Positions 19,875 to 28,602 of a DNA stretch of 64,000 nt are shown in pieces. The position numbers and the translations under genes are program-made. How positions within the stretch are numbered: the first letter of the stretch is position 1; each line of letters starts with the position of its first letter. Below the pieces are notes generated by a model. That model was given only the letters and a program-made list of their open reading frames with translations, made no database searches and had not been told where the DNA came from. Origin of the DNA: Couchioplanes caeruleus (GTDB taxonomy: Bacteria; Actinomycetota; Actinomycetes; Mycobacteriales; Micromonosporaceae); contig NZ_RJKL01000001.1 in the NCBI RefSeq assembly GCF_003751945.1, positions 8,240,476 through 8,304,475 on the forward strand. Reading direction: 5' to 3'.

Positions 19875-20261
19875 GCTTCACCATCGGTCAACCCCGGCCG
19901 GACATGAGAACACGGCTGTGCCGCGCGCCCTCATTGATCTGCCCGGCCCGTCATGCCACGTCCGATGCCTATCGACAGTCGTTGTCGCGGTCATGGCGGA
20001 CCAGGCGGATGCGATCGATGTGCTGGCGGCATTCCGGGAACAGTTCTAGGGGTGCCGGTAACGAACGTGTCACCAGCCGGCAAATAGTTGATCTTGGCGA
20101 GTTGGCGGATAACAAACAACCCGCGAGTTCCCTGCAGTAGCACGGTCCCCGGCGACGTCCTGGCCAGGGGCTTTCTCTCTCAGGTCCCTCGATCGAGCAA
20201 GCCGACGTAACTTCAGGATTCCTGAGCCGTTGTCGTTATCAGCGCCGGTATTCCGACTCTG
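19875..20261. other. Intergenic region with a 13-bp palindrome
   Basis: No gene was found in these 387 bases. The dyad TCAGGATTCCTGA at 20213-20225 (two 6-base arms around one T) lies 37 bases upstream of the GTG of the recombinase gene and is a candidate operator, for instance for the HTH protein in the downstream module, or a recombination site. Base composition is a little lower in GC than its surroundings. Confidence 0.4.
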
Positions 20262-21365
20262 GTGAAGGCGAGGTGGCTCGGGTTGGCCCTGGCGGTGGTG
20301 CGGGACCTGCGTCAGGCACGGCGACCCGCGACAGCCGACGAGATCGCGGCTTTCGAGACCGACGTGCTGGCCGGGTTCGTGCTGGCCCGGTCCGCGGCCG
20401 GGCTGTCCGACGACACGATCCGCGGCGATGTCGGCCATCTCGACCAGGTGCGTACCTGGTTCGGTCGTCCGCTGTGGGAGATGGAACCGGCCGACGCCGA
20501 TGCCTACTTCGGCAAGGTGCTACGTGACGCGGCGAAGGGCACGCGGCTCGGGCGGGCGCAGGCGCTCAGAACGTACTTCCTGTTCCTGGAGCTGCGGCAC
20601 AAGGTCGAGATTCACGAGCTGACCGGCCGGGTGGTCGAGTGCCCGATCGACGAGATGAACCGGCCCCGCGGTGCCGGCAAGGCCAGGCTGCGGATCCCGC
20701 CGTCGGCCGAGCAGGTCGAGCAGCTGCTGTTCGCCGGGTGGCGGGCCGAGCTGGCCACCTGCCGTAAGTTCGCGCCGACCGCGCGGAACTACACCGCGGC
20801 GCGGCTGATGGCCGAGGTCGGGCTGCGGGTCAACGAGCTGCGCAGCCTCGATCTGGCCGACGTGAAGTGGGACCTGGGTCGGTTCGGCAAGCTGCACGTG
20901 CGCAAGGGCAAAGGTGCCCGGGGCTCCGGCCCGCGGGAACGGATGGTCCCGCTGATCAACAACGCCGGAGCGACGCTGCGCTGGTTCATCGAGGACGTGT
21001 GGGGCCACTTCGACGACGACCACACCCGGCCCGGCGCCCCACTGTTTCCCTCCGAACGCCGGTGCGCTGACGGCAGCGCCGCCCGCGTCGGTGACGACGC
21101 GGTGCGCACCTCGCTCGCCGTGGCCGCGCGCATCCACCTACCGGAGTGGCCCGAGGCGCTGACGCCTCACGTGTTGCGGCACTACTGCGCCAGCCAGCTG
21201 TATGCCGGCGGGATGGACCTGATCGCGATCCAGGAGGTCCTCGGACATGCCTGGATCGCCACCACCTTGCATTACGTCCATGTCCACCGCACCCATGTGG
21301 AGGACGCCTGGGTGGCCGGGCAGCAACGGGCGGCCGAACGGCTGAAGGGACTGGTGACGCCGTGA
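20262..21365 (+). CDS. Tyrosine recombinase/integrase
   Basis: 367-residue site-specific recombinase of the XerC/XerD/phage integrase family. Residues about 25-125 form the SAM-like core-binding domain (FVLARSAAGLSDDTIRGDVGHL...TYFLFLEL). The catalytic domain has Arg in EVGLRVNELRSLDL, LTPHVLRHYCASQLYAGG (HxxR box), IQEVLGHAWIATT (second His) and nucleophile Tyr338 in LHYVHVHR, so all five key residues are present and it is probably active. It starts with GTG at 20262. Its stop overlaps the start of the HTH gene (GTGA), and a third gene follows with another 4-base overlap, forming one tight operon. Confidence 0.9.
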   Translation: MKARWLGLALAVVRDLRQARRPATADEIAAFETDVLAGFVLARSAAGLSDDTIRGDVGHLDQVRTWFGRPLWEMEPADADAYFGKVLRDAAKGTRLGRAQALRTYFLFLELRHKVEIHELTGRVVECPIDEMNRPRGAGKARLRIPPSAEQVEQLLFAGWRAELATCRKFAPTARNYTAARLMAEVGLRVNELRSLDLADVKWDLGRFGKLHVRKGKGARGSGPRERMVPLINNAGATLRWFIEDVWGHFDDDHTRPGAPLFPSERRCADGSAARVGDDAVRTSLAVAARIHLPEWPEALTPHVLRHYCASQLYAGGMDLIAIQEVLGHAWIATTLHYVHVHRTHVEDAWVAGQQRAAERLKGLVTP

Positions 21366-21685
21366 AATGGAACCTGCGGCTGGCAGCCGCTCAACGCGGC
21401 ATATGGAAGGCCAGCGAACTGCAGCGCATGCTCGCCGAACGAGGCCTGAGCATCTCCGCCGGGAAGATGTCCGGACTGTGGTCCGGGCAGCCGGCCAGCA
21501 TCAAGCTCGACGACCTCGACGTAATCTGCGCCGTCCTCGGTTGCGGCGTGGCCGATGTGCTTATCCCGGAGCCGGACAAGGTCACCCGGCCCGTGGTGGA
21601 GCAGGCAACGCAGCAGGCCGCGGTCGGGGCCACGATCGTGGTGGCGCCGCGGCGCCGGGACGGACGCTCACTGCCACCGGCATGA
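21362..21685 (+). CDS. XRE-type HTH protein of recombinase module
   Basis: 107-residue protein with a Cro/CI-like helix-turn-helix in the first 70 residues: KASELQRMLAERGLSISAGKMSGLWSGQPASIKLDDLDVICAVLGCGVADVLI, a layout typical of small XRE proteins related to YozG. The C-terminal 35 residues are Val/Ala/Arg-rich. GTG at 21362 lies inside the stop of the integrase, and the stop overlaps the ATG of the third gene. It is probably a regulator or a DNA-bending accessory factor for the recombinases; that role is inferred only from position. Confidence 0.78.
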   Translation: MKWNLRLAAAQRGIWKASELQRMLAERGLSISAGKMSGLWSGQPASIKLDDLDVICAVLGCGVADVLIPEPDKVTRPVVEQATQQAAVGATIVVAPRRRDGRSLPPA

Positions 21686-23346
21686 GCCCGGCCGGGCGCC
21701 GGACCGCCGACATGATCGGGCCGCGGGGCTGCATCGACTGCCTGGCCTGGGGTCGGCTCGGTGGCCGGCGGTGCATCGCCTGCTCGGTCTTCCGCCACGA
21801 CAACCCCGACCGGGACCGATGCGCCGGCTGCGATCGCGTCCTGGCGATCAAGAACGGCTACTGCCGGATGTGCTGGCATCAGGCTGTCCTTGACGGCAAC
21901 GCCGCTGGTCGCCGCCGCGGCACCGACGCCGCCTACCTGCACGGCCAGCTCGAGTTGGCGCCGATCCGCCACCACCAGCTGTTCTTCGACCGAATGAAGT
22001 ACCGGCGGGCCAGCGGCCCGGTCCACACCCGCGACCGACGGGGCCGGCCCCGCAAGACGGCACCACCACCGGCCGGGCCGCCGCACGTCGCGTGGATCCA
22101 GCCACCGCTGTTCACCATCGGCCGGGACTACACCCGCATCATCGACAGCACGGCCTACCCCGCCGGCCCGCCGGGACCGTGGTTGGCCTGGGCCCGACAT
22201 CTGGCCCGCCTCCGCAGCGAGGCCCGCGGTTGGCACCCGGCTCTGCTCACCGGCGTCGATCGGATTCTGACCATCCTGCTGTCCGACCACATCCCCGGCG
22301 ACACGATCACGATCACCCAGATCCATACGCTCTGCAAGCGGCTCGGCGTCGGCGCCGAACGCGTCTGCGAGGTCCTCTCCGACATGGACCTGCTCGTCGA
22401 CGACAGGCAGCCCGGCTTCGACGTCTGGCTCCAGCGTAAGCTCACCGGCCTCACCCCGGGCATCCGCAGCGCCGTCGAGGCCTGGCTGCGCACCCTGCAC
22501 GACGGCGGCCCCCGCAGCCGCGCCCGCCACCCGGCCACCGTCTGGAACTACCTCAACAAGGCACTGCCCAGCCTGCACGCATGGTCGAACCGGTACGCAC
22601 ACCTGCGCGAGGTCACCCGTGACGACATCATCGCCGAACTCGACGCACGGAACGGGGTGCAGCGGGAGAACCTGCTGGTCGCGCTGCGGTCGCTGTTCCG
22701 CCACTGCACCAAGACCCGGACGATCTTCCGCAACGCGACCATCCGGATCAAGGTCGGCCAACGCGTCTACGGCGTTTTCCAGCCGCTGCATCCCGACGAC
22801 GTCGACCAGGCCGTCACCGCCGCGACCACCCCCGCGGCCCGGCTCGTGCTCGCCCTGGCCGCAGTGCACGCCGCACGCACCAGCCAGATCCGCGTCCTCC
22901 GCCTCGACGACGTCGACCTCGGCAACCGGCGCATCATCATCGCCGGCCGGATCCGGCCTATGGACGACCTCACCCACCAACTCCTGCGCCAATGGCTGGA
23001 ACAGCGGCAGCACCGCTGGCCAGCCACCACCAACCCCTACCTGCTGATCAACCAGCAGACCGCGACCGAGACCGGCCCAGTCAGCACCTTCTGGACCAAA
23101 AAAGCGCTACGCGGCCACGCCGCAACCCTGGAGGGCCTGCGCCGCGACCGGCAACTCGAAGAAGCCCTCACCCACGGCGGCGACCCGCTGCATCTGGCCG
23201 CGGTCTTCGGCATCGACGCCAAGACCGCAATCCGCTACGCCACCACCGCCCGCCGACTCCTGGAATCCGCCGCCGAGCACCACGACACCGGTGGTTCACC
23301 ACGAACCCAAGGGCGGAAACCATCCAATAGGCCTGAAAACCCTTAG
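21682..23346 (+). CDS. Recombinase-like protein with N-terminal zinc ribbons
   Basis: 554-residue protein, third gene of the overlapping module. The N-terminus has four CxxC-type pairs (GCIDC, RCIAC, RCAGC, YCRMC; residues 15-66), suggesting two zinc ribbons. The middle contains a likely DNA-binding helical region, and residues about 330-540 resemble a phage-integrase catalytic domain: AVHAARTSQIRVLRLDDVDL at the first Arg, LRRDRQLEEALTHGGDPLHLAAVFGID at the HxxR/LGH region, and AIRYATTARRLL at the tyrosine position. The LGH His is replaced (FGI) and the HxxR box is degenerate, so it may be a non-catalytic or divergent partner of the first recombinase. The start ATG overlaps the HTH stop. Confidence 0.72.
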   Translation: MSPAGRRTADMIGPRGCIDCLAWGRLGGRRCIACSVFRHDNPDRDRCAGCDRVLAIKNGYCRMCWHQAVLDGNAAGRRRGTDAAYLHGQLELAPIRHHQLFFDRMKYRRASGPVHTRDRRGRPRKTAPPPAGPPHVAWIQPPLFTIGRDYTRIIDSTAYPAGPPGPWLAWARHLARLRSEARGWHPALLTGVDRILTILLSDHIPGDTITITQIHTLCKRLGVGAERVCEVLSDMDLLVDDRQPGFDVWLQRKLTGLTPGIRSAVEAWLRTLHDGGPRSRARHPATVWNYLNKALPSLHAWSNRYAHLREVTRDDIIAELDARNGVQRENLLVALRSLFRHCTKTRTIFRNATIRIKVGQRVYGVFQPLHPDDVDQAVTAATTPAARLVLALAAVHAARTSQIRVLRLDDVDLGNRRIIIAGRIRPMDDLTHQLLRQWLEQRQHRWPATTNPYLLINQQTATETGPVSTFWTKKALRGHAATLEGLRRDRQLEEALTHGGDPLHLAAVFGIDAKTAIRYATTARRLLESAAEHHDTGGSPRTQGRKPSNRPENP

Positions 23347-23487
23347 ATCCTGCTGAAGAAAGTTCAATCTGGCTGAACCCAACGGGCTGGCACCTCACGC
23401 TAGACCAAGATCGATTCCGTGCGCTCAGACTCAGCCCACCCCTCTCGTCGACGGGACGACCCGCGGCCTGGTATTCAAGACGCCGTG

Positions 23488-24141
23488 ATGGACCGGGAAC
23501 TGCTCGACAAAATCGATGCCACGCCGTGGATCGCCGACCTGCTCACCCTTTTCGACTTCGAGGTCGCCCGGGCCGCCGACGGACCGATCGAGCCGGTAAC
23601 CCTGCCCGGCGGCCAGCCTCTGGAGACGATCGCCGGCGACGGCACCGGCGGATCCTTTCTGCTTGTCGGTGCGGGTGCCGTGCGGCCGGTGCTCTACGTC
23701 GGCTCGGAGGGCGAGGGCGGCCTGGTCGCCACGAATCTGCGGGACGCACTGGCCCTCGTCGTCGGCGTCTCCAGCCTGCACGACGCCACCACGTTCTCCG
23801 TCGACGAGGACGACGGCAGGGCCCTGCGCGACTTTCTCGCCCGCACCGACGACGAGATCCGCGAGGACCGGCCGGAGCTCGACGACGACCGTGATCGCCT
23901 GCGCGAGGCTCTCGGACTGCCACCGGTCGATGACGTACTCCTGCGGTCGTTGCAGGCCGCGGCCGCGGACATCACCTACCGGCCGATCAACGAGCAAGGC
24001 GACCGGTTCCGGCCGATGCTGGCTTGGCTGGAAGACGCCGAGGAAGCGGAGCGCCCGGTGGTCCTGGCGTCTCTAAGTCCTCCTGCGCCCCCGGCGGTTC
24101 GCCCGGATGAGCCGATGCCGGGGCAGCTTGGCTTGTTCTGA
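23488..24141 (+). CDS. Hypothetical protein, possibly SUKH/immunity-like
   Basis: 217-residue soluble protein. It begins MDRELLDKIDATPWIADLL; a GTG one codon earlier and another at 23419 are possible starts. The middle GGSFLLVGAGAVRPVLYVGSEGEGGLVATNLRDALALVVG has the pattern of small actinobacterial proteins that occur near polymorphic toxins and transposons. The second half is acidic (DDEIREDRPELDDDRDRLREALGL), the C-terminus Pro-rich. No function can be assigned. It directly follows the recombinase module and could be cargo or a flanking host gene. Confidence 0.6.
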   Translation: MDRELLDKIDATPWIADLLTLFDFEVARAADGPIEPVTLPGGQPLETIAGDGTGGSFLLVGAGAVRPVLYVGSEGEGGLVATNLRDALALVVGVSSLHDATTFSVDEDDGRALRDFLARTDDEIREDRPELDDDRDRLREALGLPPVDDVLLRSLQAAAADITYRPINEQGDRFRPMLAWLEDAEEAERPVVLASLSPPAPPAVRPDEPMPGQLGLF

Positions 24142-24213
24142 CCCAGCCAGGCCCGCGGTCACGCCTCCCCGAAACCAGTGCCAAGTCGTTGAGCGCTATG
24201 ACAACGTCGGTGA

Positions 24214-24678
24214 ATGATCAACGCTGAGGGCCTGGTCGGCAGACGCCTGCTGAAGGTGACGACATCCTGGCACCACTACCAGGAGACCAAGCCCTCTCTC
24301 CTGCACATGTGGCTGCACCTGGACGGCCTCGGCCCCGTCCGGTTCCACACGCCGAACGACGGATTGTCTATGGAGATCGACCAGCCTCACGGCCCTTACG
24401 ACATGGACGAATACGGCCACACCACAGTCGAGGACGATCCGCCGGACTTCCCCATGACCCGGTTCGTCAGCCAACGGATTCTCTCCACCCGGGAGATCCG
24501 CTACCGCGGCGAGAACCTCGACTTCGCCATCGGCATCACACTGCAGTTCACGAGCGGAAGCATCCGCGTCCTCAACCTCGCGGACGAAATCGTCCTGGCC
24601 TACGACCAGCACTTGGGTCCGGTCGAGACCCATCTTCATGAGGCAATGACACCCGCACACCCGGACGCCTCACTGTGA
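24214..24678 (+). CDS. Hypothetical protein, 154 aa
   Basis: 154-residue soluble protein, start ATG at 24214. Notable segments are SLLHMWLHLDGLGPVRFHTPNDGLSMEID and ILSTREIRYRGENLDFAIGITLQFTSGSIRVLNLADEIVLAYDQHLGPVE, which predict a mixed beta-strand fold. Not recognised. Small single-domain proteins like this in accessory regions are frequently immunity or antitoxin proteins, but nothing in the sequence proves it. Confidence 0.55.
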   Translation: MINAEGLVGRRLLKVTTSWHHYQETKPSLLHMWLHLDGLGPVRFHTPNDGLSMEIDQPHGPYDMDEYGHTTVEDDPPDFPMTRFVSQRILSTREIRYRGENLDFAIGITLQFTSGSIRVLNLADEIVLAYDQHLGPVETHLHEAMTPAHPDASL

Positions 24679-24903
24679 GTTAGAGACGAACCCACGGATC
24701 GATCCCACCAAGCACGTCATTCGATCCTCGGGTTCCCGCTGAAGTCCCTTCAGTTTCCCCGAACCCACGGAGGTCCAGGGCCGCCGGTAGCTTCCAGCGC
24801 AAAAACAACGCTAATCAGTTGATGTAGGGCTCCTGCCCCCGCTGGGCTCCTGGTCGGCATGTGTCATCGGCTGCCATGAGAGTCGCCACATCCAAGACTT
24901 GAA

Positions 24904-24925
24904 GACTTTTGCAACTGATAAAGTC
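24904..24925. promoter_or_regulatory. Candidate ArsR operator
   Basis: Inverted repeat GACTTT-N10-AAAGTC upstream of the ArsR gene, 41 bases before its GTG, in a short AT-richer stretch of an otherwise GC-rich 288-base gap (24679-24966). The arms, spacing and position fit an autoregulatory ArsR/SmtB operator. No other feature was seen in this gap. Confidence 0.5.
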
Positions 24926-24966
24926 GACATCTGGCCTGGTGGCGGGCGTGATGGGGTGGTGATGGC

Positions 24967-25305
24967 GTGTCGGTGCCGTTGTATCAGGCGAAGGCGGAGT
25001 TGTTCCGCACGTTGGGCCATCCTGTGCGGATTCGGGTGCTGGAGTTGTTGCAGGACGGCCCGAAGCCGGTGCGTGATCTGCTGCTGGAGATCGAGGTGGA
25101 GGCGTCGAACCTGTCGCAGCAGCTGGCGGTATTACGCCGGGCGGGGCTGGTGGAGTCCAGCCGTGAGGGCGCATCGGTGATGTATGCGTTGAGCACGCCG
25201 GACGTGGCGGACTTGTTGGCCGCCGGCCGTCGCATCCTCGGGTCGGTGTTGGCCGACCGGGGCGGGTTGTTGGTGCAGATGCAGGCCGACGGACGTGAAC
25301 GGTGA
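24967..25305 (+). CDS. ArsR/SmtB-family regulator without cysteines
   Basis: 112-residue winged-helix repressor. The domain is complete: AELFRTLGHPVRIRVLELLQDGPKPVRDLLLEIEVEASNLSQQLAVLRRAGLVESSREGASVMYAL, with the recognition helix at SNLSQQLAVLRRAG. It contains no Cys, so the metal sites and the cysteine-pair sulfide sensors of the family are absent; it must sense something else or bind metals through other side chains. GTG at 24967; its stop overlaps the GTG of the SulP gene (GTGA), so the two are translationally coupled and probably autoregulated through the dyad at 24904. Confidence 0.85.
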   Translation: MSVPLYQAKAELFRTLGHPVRIRVLELLQDGPKPVRDLLLEIEVEASNLSQQLAVLRRAGLVESSREGASVMYALSTPDVADLLAAGRRILGSVLADRGGLLVQMQADGRER

Positions 25306-27070
25306 GCGCTGCCGCCGCCCGCGTCGCTGCGGTACGGCTGGGTGGGCTGTTACCGCAGCGTGCGGACTGGGTGGCGGTACGCCGTAGCCCACGCCGGGAC
25401 CTGGTGGCCGGGTTGACGGTGGCGGTGGTGGCTTTGCCGCTGGCGCTGGCGTTCGGGTTACCTCCGGCCTCGGCGCCCAGGCGGGGCTGGTCACCGCCGC
25501 GATCGCCGGCGCGGTCGCGGCGATCTTCGGCGGGTCGAACCTGCAGGTGTCCGGGCCGACCGGGGCGATGACCGTGGTGCTGGTGCCGGTGATCGCCAAG
25601 TTCGGCGCGAGCGGGGTGCTGATGGTCGGCGTCATGGCCGGGATCGTTCTGATCGGCTTGGCGCTGGCCCGCCTCGGCCGTTACGTGCGCTATCTGCCGA
25701 CCCCGGTGATCGAGGGCTTCACCGCCGGCATCGCCGTGGTGATCGCCCTGCAGCAGGTGCCGGCCGCGCTCGGGGTCACCGGCGCGCACGGTGAGAAGGT
25801 GTGGGCGGTGGCCGCCGACGCCGCCGCCCGGTTCGCCGCCGATCCGCATCCTGCCCCGATCGCGGTCGCGCTGGGTGTGGCCGCGGTGATGCTGCTCGGC
25901 GCCCGGTGGCGCCCGGGCCTGCCGTTTTCCCTGATCGCGGTGGCGGCCGCCACGGGTCTCGCCCAGCTGGCGCCCCTGTCGCTAGGCCGCATCGGCGCTT
26001 TGCCGGTCGGGTTGCCCACCCCGTCATTGGATTTCCTCAGCCTGCACGCCGTCGGCGCGCTGGTGCCCTCGGCGCTGGCCGTCGCGGCCCTGGCCGCGCT
26101 GGAGAGCCTGCTGTCGGCCACCGTGGCCGACGCGATGAGCGTCAACGAGCAGCACGACCCGGACCGCGAGCTGTTCGGACAGGGCCTGGCAAATTTGGTC
26201 ACGCCGGTGTTCGGCGGGATCCCCGCCACGGCGGCGATCGCCCGCACCGCGGTCAACGTGCGAGCTGGCGCCGGCTCGAAACTGGCCGCCCTGACCCATG
26301 CGATCGCCCTGGCCGTGATCGTGCTGGTGGCCGCGCCGCTGGTCGGGCGGATCCCCCTCGCGGCGCTGGCCGGGGTGCTGCTGGCCACCACCGTGCGCAT
26401 GGTCGAGGCCAGCGCCCTGCTCGCCCTGGCGCGCTCGGGCCGCGGCGATGCCCTGGTCCTCGCGCTGACGTTCACCGTGACGGTCGCGATGGACCTGGTC
26501 ACCGCGGTCGCCGTCGGCCTGGGCGTGGCCGTCGTCCTCGCCCTGCGCGCCGTCGCCCGCACCGCCCGGCTGCAGCAGGTGCCGCTGGAAGCGGGCGACC
26601 ACTCCGCCGAGGAACACCAGTTGCTCGCCGAACACATCGTGGCGTACCGCCTCGACGGGCCGCTGTTCTTCGCCGCCGCCCACCACTTCCTGCTGGAGCT
26701 GACCGAGGTCGCCGACGTGCGGGTGATCATCCTGCGCATGTCACGCGTGTCGACCATCGACGCGACCGGCGCGCATGTGCTCGGTCACGCCATCACCCGG
26801 CTGCAACGACGCGGCATCACCGTGCTGCTGTCCGGCATCGCCCCCGACCACGAACAGGTCCTGAGCACCCTCGGCGTCGCCGAGCAGCTGCGCCGCGACG
26901 GACGGGTCTTCCCCGACACCCCCACCGCGATCAAGTACGCGCGGACACACCTGGTGCACACCCTGCCCCGTCCGCATGACCCCGCCGGCGCCTTCCGCAG
27001 CCCGCGTACCACCCCGTCCCTCGACGCGTCCCCCCGAACCCACGGAGAACAGCCATGCGAGTACTCATGA
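25302..27070 (+). pseudogene. SulP-family anion transporter with STAS domain, frameshifted
   Basis: Membrane transporter of the SLC26/SulP family (sulfate, bicarbonate or other anions). The N-terminal part (RRDLVAGLTVAVVALPLALAFG) is in one frame from GTG 25302; after the GGG run at 25455-25457 the family sequence continues in another frame (VTSGLGAQAGLVTAAIAGAVAAIFGGSNLQVSGPTGAM), so one G seems to be missing. The rest is intact to 27070: about ten membrane helices, LSATVADAMSVNEQHDPDRELFGQGLAN, and a C-terminal STAS domain (VRVIILRMSRVSTIDATGAHVLGHAI). With the carbonic anhydrase nearby, bicarbonate is a reasonable substrate. Restoring one base gives about 589 residues. Sequencing error or true lesion cannot be told apart here. 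Confidence 0.85.
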
Positions 27071-27768
27071 TCGGCCCGCCCGGTTGCGGCAAAGGCACCC
27101 AGTCGGTGCGCATCGCCGGCCACTACGGCATCGAGCACATCTCCAGCGGCGACCTGCTGCGCCGCCATGTCGCTGAGCGCACCACCATCGGGCGCACCGT
27201 CGAACAGTGCATGCAGCGCGGGGACCTCGTGCCCGACCACATCGTCATGGACATCCTGCGCAAACCCGTCGAGGCCGCCAGCCGCCGCGGCGGTTACGTC
27301 CTCGACGGCTTCCCGCGCACCGTCGCCCAAGCCGAAGCCGCCTACCGCGTCGCCGAGCCCCTCGGCGCCGCCGTGCGTATCGCGCTCTACCTCAAAGCCG
27401 GACGCGCCGAGCTGATCCGCCGGCTGCTCGCCCGCGGCGCCCAGACGGGCCGCACCGACGACACCGAACAGGTCATCAGTCACCGGCTCGACGTGTTCGA
27501 CGAGGCCGCAGGCCCACTGCTGGCCTACTACAGCCGCCGCGAAACCCTGATCACCATCGACGGAGACCAGCCGGTGTCGCAGGTCACCGAAGCCGCGATC
27601 CGCCGCCTCGACCAGGCACGCCAGCAACTCGGCATGCCTGACATCAGCCTCGCCGGCACCGGTGGCACACACCGCACGCACGATGCCACCATCTCAGCCA
27701 CCACGCCGGCCAGAGCCGCTCATGCAGCACTGTCCACGCGCCGGCACACCGGTCCAGGCCGTCTCTGA
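27055..27768 (+). CDS. Adenylate kinase-like nucleoside monophosphate kinase
   Basis: 237-residue kinase with the P-loop GPPGCGKGT at residues 8-16, the NMP-binding motif SSGDLLRRHV, GYVLDGFPRTVAQAEAA (the DGFPR signature) and RRLLARGAQTGRTDD in the lid region with its Arg residues. It is a short-lid form without zinc cysteines. It is unlikely to be the housekeeping adk, which usually lies with secY and infA; here it follows a SulP gene, overlapping its end by 16 bases, with a GGAGAA ribosome site. The last 40 residues (THRTHDATISATTPARAAH onward) are an extra unstructured tail. Its role in the cassette is unclear. Confidence 0.85.
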   Translation: MRVLMIGPPGCGKGTQSVRIAGHYGIEHISSGDLLRRHVAERTTIGRTVEQCMQRGDLVPDHIVMDILRKPVEAASRRGGYVLDGFPRTVAQAEAAYRVAEPLGAAVRIALYLKAGRAELIRRLLARGAQTGRTDDTEQVISHRLDVFDEAAGPLLAYYSRRETLITIDGDQPVSQVTEAAIRRLDQARQQLGMPDISLAGTGGTHRTHDATISATTPARAAHAALSTRRHTGPGRL

Positions 27769-27855
27769 CAACGGCCCACCGGACGAGAGGCCCGGGCAGC
27801 CGGTCACCGCTCGGCCCGGCCACCTGCGGCAACCACCCTCGGATAGGTTGATCAT

Positions 27856-28479
27856 ATGCCGGATTTCAGCGCGTCCTCACCAGCTGAGGCCTACGCCATG
27901 CTGCTGGAAGGCAATGCCCGCTTCGTGCGCGGCGAGCGGCTGCATCCGAACCAGGATGCCGACCGCCGATCACAGTCGGCGCCAGGACAGCGCCCGTTCG
28001 CTGTGCTTTTCGGCTGTTCGGATTCGCGGCTCGCCGCGGAAATCATCTTCGATCGCGGACTGGGAGACCTGTTCGTGGTGCGCACCGCCGGCCACGTCGC
28101 GGGCGCCGAGGTGCTGGGCAGCATCGAGTACGGGGTCACCGTGCTCGGCGCACCGCTCGTCGTCGTCCTCGGGCATGACTCCTGCGGCGCCGTTACCGAA
28201 GCCAGCGACGCGGAACGCGGAGGTACCGCACCGGCGGGCTACCTCGGAGACGTGGTGGAACGAGTCTTGCCCAGCGTGCTCGCCGCGCGGGCACAGGGCC
28301 TCACCGACATCGAGCAATTCGTGGACGAACACATCCGGCGAACTGTCACAGGGCTGGTGGGACGCTCACTGCTTTTGGCCACGGAGGTGTCCGCCGGGCG
28401 GTGCGCGGTCGTCGGCCTGTCCTACCGGCTCGCCGAGGGAACGGTCCACCGCGTAGCACAGCAAGGGCTCGAACCGTGA
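27856..28479 (+). CDS. Beta-class carbonic anhydrase
   Basis: 207-residue beta-carbonic anhydrase that interconverts CO2 and bicarbonate in the cytoplasm. The zinc ligands are visible: Cys54 in GCSDSR, His107 and Cys110 in LGHDSCGAV, with the Asp56-Arg58 dyad that gates the site. RTAGHVAGAEVLGSIEYGVTVLGAPLVVV is the conserved core. It has no signal peptide. It lies 87 bases after the kinase gene, on the same strand as the SulP gene, so a bicarbonate uptake or CO2 supply function for the unit is likely. Confidence 0.93.
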   Translation: MPDFSASSPAEAYAMLLEGNARFVRGERLHPNQDADRRSQSAPGQRPFAVLFGCSDSRLAAEIIFDRGLGDLFVVRTAGHVAGAEVLGSIEYGVTVLGAPLVVVLGHDSCGAVTEASDAERGGTAPAGYLGDVVERVLPSVLAARAQGLTDIEQFVDEHIRRTVTGLVGRSLLLATEVSAGRCAVVGLSYRLAEGTVHRVAQQGLEP

Positions 28480-28602
28480 ACGGCGGATCCGTCAGGGGGA
28501 TCTGATCGGCCGCCGGATCGAGATGACGCACCATCCGGCGTTCCTGGAGCTCCGCCTCGCTGAACGATCATCCCAATACCGCTGTGTGACCGCTGTGGGA
28601 GT

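Noticed and set aside
20010..20051. Short IS701-like transposase start (MADQADAIDVLAAFREQF)
   Set aside because: Only 18 residues before a stop; similarity to the FRDEL region of the element at 16083 is too weak to count.
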